A DNA stretch of 64,000 nucleotides from Mycobacterium sp. Aquia_216. Its GTDB lineage: Bacteria > Actinomycetota > Actinomycetes > Mycobacteriales > Mycobacteriaceae. Positions 55,015-64,000 of this stretch are shown in pieces. The notes beneath the pieces were generated by a model. The model was not told the DNA's origin and ran no database searches. It was given only the letters and a program-made list of their open reading frames with translations. Position numbers and translations under genes: made by a program. Numbering within the stretch: position 1 is the stretch's first letter; each line of letters begins with the position of its first letter. The stretch is from positions 3,410,001-3,474,000 of the forward strand of contig NZ_CP113529.1 in the NCBI RefSeq assembly GCF_026723865.1. Reading direction: 5' to 3'.

Positions 55015-55809
55015 GTGCACGATATTGCTGCACCACGCGATGGGCAGCGGACCGTTCCGCGACGCGAAGTCCTCAAGTATGCCTTCGCACCGGCCCTGCT
55101 CAGCCTGGCCGCGACCATCGAGGCGCCCACTTCGTCGGCCGCCGATATCCAGCTGATCGACTTCGCCGAGAAGCGGATTTCGCCGGACGAGATCAAATCG
55201 GCCGGCTACTCCGGGGTGATCAACTACGTCTCGGCGGAGCGGCCGGGAGCGCATTTCGAGGCGAAGCCCATCACCCGCGAGTACGCGGACTCGTTGCGCG
55301 CGGCGGGTCTGCAGATCGTCAGCAACTTCCAGTACGGCAAGCCCGGATGGCCCGCTACCCCGTCGGACCTCACCCGCGGGCACGACGGCGGCGTCGCCGA
55401 CGCCCAAACGGCTCTGCAGCTGCATGCCGCGGCAGGCGGCCCGAACACGGCGCCGATCTTCTTCAGCGTCGACGACGATATCGACCAGAACACCTGGAAT
55501 ACCGTTGCCGTCGAATGGTTTCGGGGAATCAACTCGGTACTCGGCGTGAGCCGCACCGGCATCTACGGCCACTACAACGCGTGCGGGTGGGCGATCAGGG
55601 ACGGAGTGATCGGCAACTCGAGCAGCGCCGGGCACCGCTGGGCGTGGCAAACGAGGTCATGGTCACACGGTCAGCGCGAGCCGATGGCGGTGCTGTACCA
55701 AGCGATCGTCAACAGCCCGTCGAATCCCGGCCCGCTGCTCGGCGGCATCAATGTGGATGTGGACGACGTACTCGCGGCCGATTACGGACAGTGGGATCTG
55801 AACCGCTGA
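55015..55809 (+). CDS. DUF1906 glycoside-hydrolase-like Tat-exported protein (Rv2525c-like)
   Basis: 264 residues from GTG 55015. Tat signal 'PRREVLKYAFAPALLSLAAT'. The domain has 'IDFAEKRISPDEIKSAGYSG', 'IVSNFQYGKPGWPATPSDLT', 'APIFFSVDDDIDQNTW' and 'GINVDVDDVL', matching M. tuberculosis Rv2525c. That protein has a DUF1906 fold resembling GH25-type hydrolases and is thought to act in the cell wall. Leaderless. Confidence 0.87.
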   Translation: MHDIAAPRDGQRTVPRREVLKYAFAPALLSLAATIEAPTSSAADIQLIDFAEKRISPDEIKSAGYSGVINYVSAERPGAHFEAKPITREYADSLRAAGLQIVSNFQYGKPGWPATPSDLTRGHDGGVADAQTALQLHAAAGGPNTAPIFFSVDDDIDQNTWNTVAVEWFRGINSVLGVSRTGIYGHYNACGWAIRDGVIGNSSSAGHRWAWQTRSWSHGQREPMAVLYQAIVNSPSNPGPLLGGINVDVDDVLAADYGQWDLNR

Positions 55810-55816
55810 GGCCGCC

Positions 55817-56692
55817 CTACATGCCCAGGGGCACCGAGTTGCCGGTCTCCTGGGGGGTCGTGGAGGTGATGAAGTTCTCGAGGATGTCCGCCACGGCCGT
55901 CGGCGCCTCCACATGGGGGAAGTGCCCGACGCCTTGGAGTACCTCGAGCCGGCTGCCCTCGAGCGCGTCGTGGGCGGCGTAGGCGTGCGCGACAGGAATG
56001 ATCCGATCCTGATCGCCCCAGATCAGCACCGTCGGCAATCCGGCCGCGACATGCAGCTTGTTGAGCGCGCTGACGGCCTGGCCACGGTAGTCCACGACCG
56101 AACGCAACGTCCGGAGGAACGCCTGGCGGGTGCGCGCATCCGACAGCGAGCAGTACGCCTGCCACATCTCGCCGGCTCGCGGCGCCTGGATCCCCGCCGA
56201 TGTCAACCACGAACCCAACTTGTTGCCGAGTTTGAGCACCGGTTGTGGTGCGACCACGGGCAACACCAACTCGGCGCCGGGCGCGGACAGCATCCGCAAC
56301 ACCGGGCTGAGCTCCGGGCCGAGGCCGCCGCTGCCGATCAGGGCCAGCCGCTCGCAGTAGTCCCGGTGCTGGTGGGTGAACTGCATCGCGATGCCGCCGC
56401 CCAGCGACTGCCCGACCACGGTCGCGCGAGCCACCCCGAGTTCGTCAAGCAGATCGCGAAGGGAGACCGCGAATGCTCCCAGCGAGTAATCGCCGCGCGG
56501 CTTTGCCGACATCCCGTGACCGAGCAGATCGGGGGCAATGACGCGATAGTTCTTCGACAACTGCGGGATGATCGCCCGCCAGGTGGCCGAACTGCCCGCC
56601 ATCCCGTGGATCAGCAAGAGGGCGTGGCCACGACCGGCCTCCCGGTATGCGATCCGGTCGCCGTGCAGGTCGAGATAGGTCAATTCGCTCAT
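55817..56692 (-). CDS. Alpha/beta hydrolase
   Basis: 291 residues from ATG 56692. 'ALLLIHGMAGSSATWRAIIP' (oxyanion region), nucleophile elbow 'VGQSLGGGIAMQF' (Ser), acid 'VLIWGDQDRIIPVAHA' and His in 'GVGHFPHVEAP'. Family of meta-cleavage and lipid hydrolases. An in-frame upstream ATG (56731) is possible. Substrate unknown. Confidence 0.87.
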   Translation of the reverse strand: MSELTYLDLHGDRIAYREAGRGHALLLIHGMAGSSATWRAIIPQLSKNYRVIAPDLLGHGMSAKPRGDYSLGAFAVSLRDLLDELGVARATVVGQSLGGGIAMQFTHQHRDYCERLALIGSGGLGPELSPVLRMLSAPGAELVLPVVAPQPVLKLGNKLGSWLTSAGIQAPRAGEMWQAYCSLSDARTRQAFLRTLRSVVDYRGQAVSALNKLHVAAGLPTVLIWGDQDRIIPVAHAYAAHDALEGSRLEVLQGVGHFPHVEAPTAVADILENFITSTTPQETGNSVPLGM

Positions 56693-56832
56693 GATCAAAC
56701 CGTTTACCCAAGCCTTGGTAGTTGAACGCATCGGGCGCTTACCAAAGAATACGCAACTTACGCCTTCGTAGGTTACTGGCGGGTAATAGTGTGGCGGGCC
56801 TCACGCGAGGCGACACACCGACCCCAAACGAG

Positions 56833-56867
56833 CGACACCCCGCGAGCAGGCTGCCCGCGGGATGTCG
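56833..56867. terminator. Hairpin terminator of katG
   Basis: 12-base stem (56833-56844 with 56856-56867, one mismatch) and 11-base loop, 26 bases beyond the katG stop in the leftward direction. Confidence 0.6.
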
Positions 56868-56892
56868 GCTAGTGCTGACGATCAGACCGACG

Positions 56893-59133
<2,241 letters not shown>

Positions 59134-59146
59134 TCACGGGCTGTGA

Positions 59147-59587
59147 TCAGGAGTCTGCGGTCGAACAGTCGGGGCAAATGCCCCAGTAGATGACTTCTGC
59201 CTCATCGAGGACGTAGCCGTCGAGCATGTTGTTGTCGTCGGACGGGGTAAGGCACGGGGCATCGCCGACCGCGCAGTCGACGTCGGCGATCACGCCGCAG
59301 GACCGGCATACGACATGGTGGTGGTTGTCGCCGACCCGGGACTCGTAGCGCGCAACCAGCCCCGAGGGCTGGATGCGCCGGACCAGGCCCACGGCCGTCA
59401 GGGCATTGAGCACGTCGTAGACCGCCTGGCGGGAGACCTCGGGCAGACCGATCCGCACCGAGGAAAAGATCGTCTCGGTGTCGGCATGTGGATGGGCGTG
59501 TACTGCCTCCAGGACGGCAATCCTGGGCCGGGTCACACGCAGGTCGGCCAGACGCAACCGCTCCGCGTAGTCCGACGTTGACGACAC
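59147..59587 (-). CDS. furA: FurA, ferric uptake-type regulator of katG
   Basis: 146 residues from GTG 59587, chosen because it starts at the expected leaderless position; a frame start at 59605 would overlap the -10. Wing-helix DNA-binding part 'LADLRVTRPRIAVLEAVHAH', metal motif 'GDNHHHVVCRSCG' and 'CPDCS' with paired Cys. It represses furA-katG and responds to oxidative stress. 49 bases separate it from katG. Confidence 0.93.
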   Translation of the reverse strand: MSSTSDYAERLRLADLRVTRPRIAVLEAVHAHPHADTETIFSSVRIGLPEVSRQAVYDVLNALTAVGLVRRIQPSGLVARYESRVGDNHHHVVCRSCGVIADVDCAVGDAPCLTPSDDNNMLDGYVLDEAEVIYWGICPDCSTADS

Positions 59588-59593
59588 AAGGCC

Positions 59594-59623
59594 AATATGG
59601 CCCACTTATCTGGAATCAGTCAA
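59594..59623 (-). promoter_or_regulatory. furA-katG promoter
   Basis: TTGACT (59623-59618), 18 bases, CATATT (59599-59594), then six bases to GTG 59587, so the furA transcript is leaderless. The AT-rich spacer (TTCCAGATAAGT) is where the FurA box is reported in mycobacteria. Confidence 0.65.
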
Positions 59624-59659
59624 GACTTTCTCGAGGCAACACCCCGTAAAGATTTGGCG

Positions 59660-60931
59660 TCACGAACCCGGCTTCACGGCGCTGCCGGCGCGCCACTGGT
59701 CCCAGCTGAGCGTCCAGTCGCCGTTTTGGCCCAGTCGCAACGGCGGTCCGCCACTGTTGCGGATTTCGACCACGTCGCCCGGCACGGAAAAGTCGTAGAA
59801 CCATTTCGCGTTGTCGCCGTTGAGGTTCAAGCATCCGTGCGAGGTGTCGGTGTGCCCCTGAGCCCACACCGTGGCGTCGAGTTGGTGCAGATATATGCCG
59901 TCAATGCTGATTCGGGTCGCGTAATTGATGGTTTCCCGGTATCCGAGCCGAGAATTCTTGGGCAGCCCGAACGTGGAGGAGTCCATCACCACGGGATTGC
60001 CCCTATCGAGCACGGTGTAAATCCCGGGAGGAGTCCACAACGATATGGTCTGCGCGCCGACCGTCTCGACGCCACCCATTCCCATGGAGGTGGGCATCGA
60101 GCGGACCAGGGCCCCGTTGCTGAAGACGCTCACCACCTTGGTGGCGTCATCGGCGATCGACACGTGGGCATCCCCGATGCGGAACGACACGCGGCTGTCT
60201 TCTTGCCCGAATAGGCCGTCGCCCAAAGAAATTCCGTAAATCTTGGCTTCGGCGGTAACTGTCGTGCCGGGTGCGTAGTAGTGCTCCGGTCGCCAATGCA
60301 CCGTCTGGTTGTCAACCCAATACCACGATCCCTGCACCACAGGATTGGTGGTTACTTTCAGCTGCCGCTCGGCGGCGGCGCGATCCGCAATCTGCTCATC
60401 GAAGCGGGCCACGACCACTGTTCCGATGCCGTAGGTGCCGCCGTCGCGCAACGCGGCCTGCGAGGTGGTGGTGAACGAGACTTTGGTCTGGTTCGACGGC
60501 CGCAGTGTGGAGAAGGACGACACCTGGTTGACTAGCCCGCCATTGGCGCTTCGGCCGCTGACGTTCAGCGTGTAGGTGCGCCCGTAGCCGAGGGGAGTCG
60601 TCGGCTTCCAGACGGTGTTGTCCGGCGTCATGACCCCCTGGACGGATCTGCCATCGTCGTTGACCATGCGGACATCGGTGAGGGTGCCGGCATCAGCCTT
60701 CACCTCTACCGGGGTGACCGGGTCGACATCGCGGGCATTAATGCCTGGCTTGAACAAAATCGTCGGAGCCCCAGACGCTTTCGGAGAAGGGCACGTTCCA
60801 GGTGCGCATCCCGGCGATGACGCAACCTGGATCGCGGCGCAGACTCCGACAACGACAAACACGCACAGCAACAGCCGGTGCGGCCAGCGAAGCCAGCGGC
60901 GCACCAACTCAGCGGTGTTCTTCGATTGCAT
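59660..60931 (-). CDS. L,D-transpeptidase, LdtMt2-like
   Basis: 423 residues from ATG 60931. N-terminal membrane anchor 'LLLCVFVVVGVCAAIQVASS', two Ig-like domains, then the YkuD domain with catalytic HTDTSHGC (His360-Cys367). 'DVRMVNDDGRSVQG', 'ARFDEQIADRAAAERQLKVT' and 'WDQWRAGSA' are very close to M. tuberculosis LdtMt2. It forms 3-3 cross-links in peptidoglycan; carbapenems inhibit the family. Confidence 0.9.
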   Translation of the reverse strand: MQSKNTAELVRRWLRWPHRLLLCVFVVVGVCAAIQVASSPGCAPGTCPSPKASGAPTILFKPGINARDVDPVTPVEVKADAGTLTDVRMVNDDGRSVQGVMTPDNTVWKPTTPLGYGRTYTLNVSGRSANGGLVNQVSSFSTLRPSNQTKVSFTTTSQAALRDGGTYGIGTVVVARFDEQIADRAAAERQLKVTTNPVVQGSWYWVDNQTVHWRPEHYYAPGTTVTAEAKIYGISLGDGLFGQEDSRVSFRIGDAHVSIADDATKVVSVFSNGALVRSMPTSMGMGGVETVGAQTISLWTPPGIYTVLDRGNPVVMDSSTFGLPKNSRLGYRETINYATRISIDGIYLHQLDATVWAQGHTDTSHGCLNLNGDNAKWFYDFSVPGDVVEIRNSGGPPLRLGQNGDWTLSWDQWRAGSAVKPGS

Positions 60932-61051
60932 GATGACTTCGCGGATCCTCGTGCTGCTCAGTTGCCGGCTCGAAGCTGAACCCGCGCGAAAAGGACATTG
61001 AGATATCAAGTAGCCCGGGGCGGAAGTTCTGAAACCCCGATCACTCGGCGG

Positions 61052-61591
61052 TTACACCCGACGCCATGAAGGCTGCGCGGGATCGACGAGCTGCTGATCG
61101 ACGGGGCCCTCGCCGAAGATGGCGATCACGGCCGGGTCGGATTGATTTGCCGGCACACCGTCGTAGTGCGGGGTGCGCGCGGTCCGCTTCACGTAGCCGC
61201 CGGGGCCCACGGGAGTTGCGTCTTGGGGCGTAAAGTCATTCCCGCTGTTGACAAACCAGGTGCCGAACACCACGACCTGAATCCGGTCGGTCGCATAGGT
61301 GTGCGGCGCGCTGAACCATCCCGGGTTCCATCTCATCAGGACCAGATATGGTCCTGGCTTGTTGAAGTCGCCATACAGCATCGCCATTTCGCCGCTACGG
61401 GGCGGCAGATTGCCCCAGGACTGGAACCCGATTTGGTCGAATGGCTCGATGAAGGTCTGCCGCGGATCCGGGCCCGTCTCGGGCACCGGCGCCAATTTGA
61501 TGTCCCCTGTCTTGTCGCCGGCCGCCATCGCCGCCAACAACAGCGGTGCCGCCAGCAATAGCGAACGCCGGTTCGCTTCCATATCGCCCAT
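61052..61591 (-). CDS. Secreted cupin-like protein
   Basis: 179 residues from ATG 61591 (GGGGAGG upstream). Hydrophobic signal 'SLLLAAPLLLAAMAAGDKTG'. 'LRWNPGWFSAPHTYATDRIQ'-like region ('FSAPHTYATD', 'VVVFGTWFV', 'GGYVKRTARTPHYDG') looks like a cupin barrel with His ligands. Family not identified with certainty; likely exported or membrane-bound. Confidence 0.65.
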   Translation of the reverse strand: MGDMEANRRSLLLAAPLLLAAMAAGDKTGDIKLAPVPETGPDPRQTFIEPFDQIGFQSWGNLPPRSGEMAMLYGDFNKPGPYLVLMRWNPGWFSAPHTYATDRIQVVVFGTWFVNSGNDFTPQDATPVGPGGYVKRTARTPHYDGVPANQSDPAVIAIFGEGPVDQQLVDPAQPSWRRV

Positions 61592-61618
61592 CAGATGCCT
61601 CCCCACTAGTCGCCTGAC

Positions 61619-62674
61619 TCAACCCTCCTTCCGATAGACGAGCCAGCGCAACTCGATGGGGGAATCCTCACGCGCGACGTCGAAAACGTCGAGGCCACTG
61701 GCCCATCCGTCGAACCAGGTGGTGGGCGGCCAGGCGCCTTCGGGCAAGTGGGCCTTCTCGTACTCGTAGGCCGAATCGTCGGAAATGAGTTCTAGCGACA
61801 ATCCGGCGGCCGCCTCGTTGACCTCGTCGCGGGTGAAGATCGTGGTGTTGCACTGCTGCCCGAGTTCTCGCGCGGCGTCGTCGGGGGTATAGCCCTCGCG
61901 CGGCAAGAAGGTGTTGAACACCAAGCGGCCGTCGAGGGCCAAACACTGCGCGGCGAGTTCGAACATGCCGCGCAAGTCCCGCGTGGTCCGGAAGTCGGGC
62001 ACCACTTCGGAGAACACCACCAGCTGGTAGTCGCCGCGCACACCTTCCATCGCCACAAAAACGTCGCTTTGGATGACGTGGACGTCGAGTGAATTCCGTT
62101 TGGCTTCCCCACGAATGATGTCGGCGAACTTTCCGGCCATCTCGACCGCGTCGACCGGGTGACCACGTTGGGCCAGAGCCAGGGCGTTGCGTCCCGTCCC
62201 AGCGCCGACGTCGAGTACCCGATACGTGCTCGGATCAACGGCTTCGTTGGCGAGCGCCCATACCCGCGCGTCGGGCGCGGTGCCGAACAGCGGCCCCTCG
62301 CGAGTGTCGACCCAGTTGTCGTAATCGGCCCCGATTGTTGCCCACTGCGGTTTGACGCGGTAGTTCAGCATCGTGCCGAATGGTGAATTGAACTGTATGA
62401 CAATGTTCGAGCGCGATGAGGCTTTGAAGGCTTTCGCCAATTCACCTTGCAGCACCGCTTTGAGCTGAGCGGTTTCCTCGTCTGTGTACCGTATGCCCAA
62501 GCTGGCAAAGATGCTTGTACACATCGTGACGTATTCATCGAGCATGCTCGGAACGGCGGGTAGATGAAGCTGACCCTCGGCCATCGATCGCCGATACAAC
62601 CGCCGGGCCATCGCTTCGCGCAGCGTCGACGGATCGAAAGATCTGCGGCGATCCTCCATCAGACTCTTGTACAC
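61619..62674 (-). CDS. SAM-dependent methyltransferase
   Basis: 351 residues from GTG 62674 (ATG 62659 also possible). N-terminal helical region then motif I 'RVLDVGAGTGRNALALAQRG', 'DAVEMAGKFADIIRG' and 'QLVVFSEVVPDFRTTRDL' typical of Methyltransferase_25/TehB-like domains. The target is unknown. Alone downstream of an F420/PPOX gene in the opposite direction. Confidence 0.83.
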   Translation of the reverse strand: MYKSLMEDRRRSFDPSTLREAMARRLYRRSMAEGQLHLPAVPSMLDEYVTMCTSIFASLGIRYTDEETAQLKAVLQGELAKAFKASSRSNIVIQFNSPFGTMLNYRVKPQWATIGADYDNWVDTREGPLFGTAPDARVWALANEAVDPSTYRVLDVGAGTGRNALALAQRGHPVDAVEMAGKFADIIRGEAKRNSLDVHVIQSDVFVAMEGVRGDYQLVVFSEVVPDFRTTRDLRGMFELAAQCLALDGRLVFNTFLPREGYTPDDAARELGQQCNTTIFTRDEVNEAAAGLSLELISDDSAYEYEKAHLPEGAWPPTTWFDGWASGLDVFDVAREDSPIELRWLVYRKEG

Positions 62675-62742
62675 GACCCAGCTGCCGACCGCACGACGGG
62701 GCGGGAGGGTTCCCGAGCCATCCGCTGCCGAGAGGGGAGACC

Positions 62743-63156
62743 ATGAGCGGCGACGTGACCGCCCAGTTGGGTGCTGAGAAGTTCGTGTCCTTGACGACTT
62801 TCAAGCGCAACGGTGATGCGGTCGCCGCGCCGATGTGGATCGTCGGCGACGGGGCGCGGCTGTCGGTGTGGACACCGGCCGACTCGTGGAAGGTCAAGCG
62901 CGTTCGACGCGATCCCCGCGTCACGCTCGCGGCGTGCGGCCGAACCGGGAAGGTGCCCGCCGGTCAGCCCGTCTTCGCGGGAACCGCCGAGGTGATCACC
63001 GACGCGGGCGAGGTCGCGCGCGTCGAATCGCTCGTCAAGCGCAAGTACGGCTTGGAGTTTCGGGTGGTGACTCTTATCGAAACCATCGCGGCCCGAGGCC
63101 GAAAACCACGGTTCGTCCTGCGCATCACGCTGACGAATGCGAAAGCCGACGGGTAA
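62743..63156 (+). CDS. PPOX-class F420/FMN-dependent oxidoreductase
   Basis: 137 residues. 'FVSLTTFKRNGDAVAAPMWI', 'LSVWTPADSWKVKRVRRDPR' and 'VTLAACGRTGKVPAGQPVFA' match the split-barrel FDOR/PPOX family common in mycobacteria, which uses F420H2 or FMN. The stop TAA overlaps the next start ATG (TAATG). Confidence 0.85.
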   Translation: MSGDVTAQLGAEKFVSLTTFKRNGDAVAAPMWIVGDGARLSVWTPADSWKVKRVRRDPRVTLAACGRTGKVPAGQPVFAGTAEVITDAGEVARVESLVKRKYGLEFRVVTLIETIAARGRKPRFVLRITLTNAKADG

Positions 63157-64000
63157 TGCCGGCCTTCAGCGCGGCCGTCGAGGGATTTCGATTAGCGTTC
63201 GACCGCTTCGGCTCGCCTGGCCGGGCATCGGTGGTGCTGTTGCATGGCTGGCCGGGCCATCGTCGCGACTACCGCTTGGTCGCGGCCGACCTTGCGCAGG
63301 TGGCCGACGTCGTGGTTCCCGACCTGCGGGGCTTTGGCGAGTCGACCAAGCACCTCGCCGATCCGAGTCAGTTCTACAGCGCGGATGCCCAAGCCCGAAG
63401 TGTCGCCGCGCTGATCGACGAGTTGAGCCTCGATCGTGTCGTGGTGGGCGGCTATGACATCGGCAGCCGGATCGCGCAGACTCTGGCACGCCGCCTTCCC
63501 CAGCGAGTCCTCGGTCTTGTGGTTTCCCCGCCTCTGCCCGGCATCGGCGACCGTGTCCTCGGGGAACAGGCTCAACGAGAATTCTGGTACCAGGCATTTC
63601 ACCAGCTCGGTCTGGCAGATGACCTGATCGACGGCAAGCCCAACGCCGTCCGCGCCTACCTACGTCACTTTTGGGATCACTGGTCCGGCCCCGGTTTTCG
63701 CATTTCCGAGGAGCATTTCGAAGGACTGGCCGCCGAATACGAAGCTCCGGGGGCGTTCAGCGCGTCGATCGCGTGGTATCGGGCTGGCGCGGGCACGGTT
63801 GCGCACTCACTCCACGAGCAAACGGCCGCACCGGTCGAGCGCATCGCCGTGCCGACCCAGGTGCTCTGGCCGAAGAAGGATCCGCTATTTCCCCCCGAAT
63901 GGGCCGACCGCCTGGATCGGTATTTCGCCGACATCTCGATTCATTTCCATGACAGCGCAGGTCATTTCACGCCGTTGGAGTGTGCTGGCGAATTCGCCGG
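63156..64000 (+). CDS. Alpha/beta hydrolase, epoxide-hydrolase-like (3' end cut by window edge)
   Basis: 281 codons from ATG 63156, no stop before the window edge. 'VVLLHGWPGHRRDYRLVAAD' (HGWP), Asp nucleophile in 'GGYDIGSRIA', acid in 'VLWPKKDPLFP' and His in 'GHFTPLECAG' are all seen, as in epoxide hydrolases and dehalogenases. Coupled to the upstream PPOX gene by a one-base overlap. Substrate unknown. Confidence 0.82.
   Translation, partial: MPAFSAAVEGFRLAFDRFGSPGRASVVLLHGWPGHRRDYRLVAADLAQVADVVVPDLRGFGESTKHLADPSQFYSADAQARSVAALIDELSLDRVVVGGYDIGSRIAQTLARRLPQRVLGLVVSPPLPGIGDRVLGEQAQREFWYQAFHQLGLADDLIDGKPNAVRAYLRHFWDHWSGPGFRISEEHFEGLAAEYEAPGAFSASIAWYRAGAGTVAHSLHEQTAAPVERIAVPTQVLWPKKDPLFPPEWADRLDRYFADISIHFHDSAGHFTPLECAGEFA

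Overview
The window is high-GC actinobacterial DNA that almost certainly comes from a Mycobacterium, probably a slow-growing or environmental non-tuberculous species. The evidence is a PE35-like PE protein with a YxxxD secretion signal, a full-length 766-residue isocitrate lyase 2, furA-katG, an LdtMt2-type L,D-transpeptidase, a fatty acyl-AMP ligase, a PF04072 methyltransferase, a DUF1906 Tat-exported protein and many leaderless genes with a TANNNT hexamer 6-7 bases before the start codon. The gene string from about 8 to 28 kb follows, as far as I remember it, the M. tuberculosis order Rv1912c (fadB5), Rv1913, Rv1914c, aceA, Rv1919c, fadD31, Rv1927, Rv1928c, Rv1930c, Rv1931c, tpx, with insertions between. 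furA-katG lies near the other end of the window, about 50 kb away. No rRNA, tRNA, insertion sequence, prophage or CRISPR array was seen.

Layout. 0-6 kb is an accessory catabolic island: an SRPBCC protein (partial), a nitroreductase, a half-length carboxymuconolactone decarboxylase, a NIPSNAP protein, a translationally coupled pair (malonate-semialdehyde-decarboxylase-type tautomerase and nitronate monooxygenase), a divergent LysR regulator, an alpha/beta hydrolase and two TetR regulators. 6-13.7 kb holds a PYROXD2-like FAD oxidoreductase, a PEBP-like secreted protein, fadB5, a decayed ArsR/SRPBCC pair, a metallo-beta-lactamase-fold hydrolase and aceA. 14-21 kb holds several small secreted low-complexity proteins, a luciferase-family oxidoreductase, a class A flavin monooxygenase, an SRPBCC protein and an AtoE-type short-chain fatty acid transporter. 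21-33 kb holds the fadD31-like ligase, DUF2071, SDR, SnoaL, DJ-1/AraC and tpx genes, a second nitronate monooxygenase, an HsaA-like monooxygenase and the orphan PE protein. 33-46 kb holds dehydrogenases, cycA, a GH16 glycanase, a GDPD and a cutinase. 46-50 kb is a compact glycosyltransferase, methyltransferase and prenyltransferase/cyclase-repeat operon with a convergent second methyltransferase. 50-56 kb holds TetR, SDR, SRPBCC, GMC oxidoreductase and hydrolases. 56-64 kb holds katG-furA, an L,D-transpeptidase, a cupin-like protein, a methyltransferase, an F420/PPOX protein and an epoxide-hydrolase-like gene cut by the window edge.

How the genes may work together. The most striking combination is the overlapping tautomerase-nitronate monooxygenase pair at 1.9-3.2 kb. 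The tautomerase keeps Pro1, Asp37, Arg73 and Arg75 of malonate semialdehyde decarboxylase. Malonate semialdehyde is the product of nitronate monooxygenase acting on propionate-3-nitronate, so the pair would convert that toxin to acetaldehyde and CO2. Propionate-3-nitronate and 3-nitropropionate are classical isocitrate lyase inhibitors, and isocitrate lyase lies 8 kb downstream. The second candidate new system is the 46-50 kb glycosyltransferase operon, which has its own strong promoter and a palindromic operator. Both proposals are inferences from sequence and layout.
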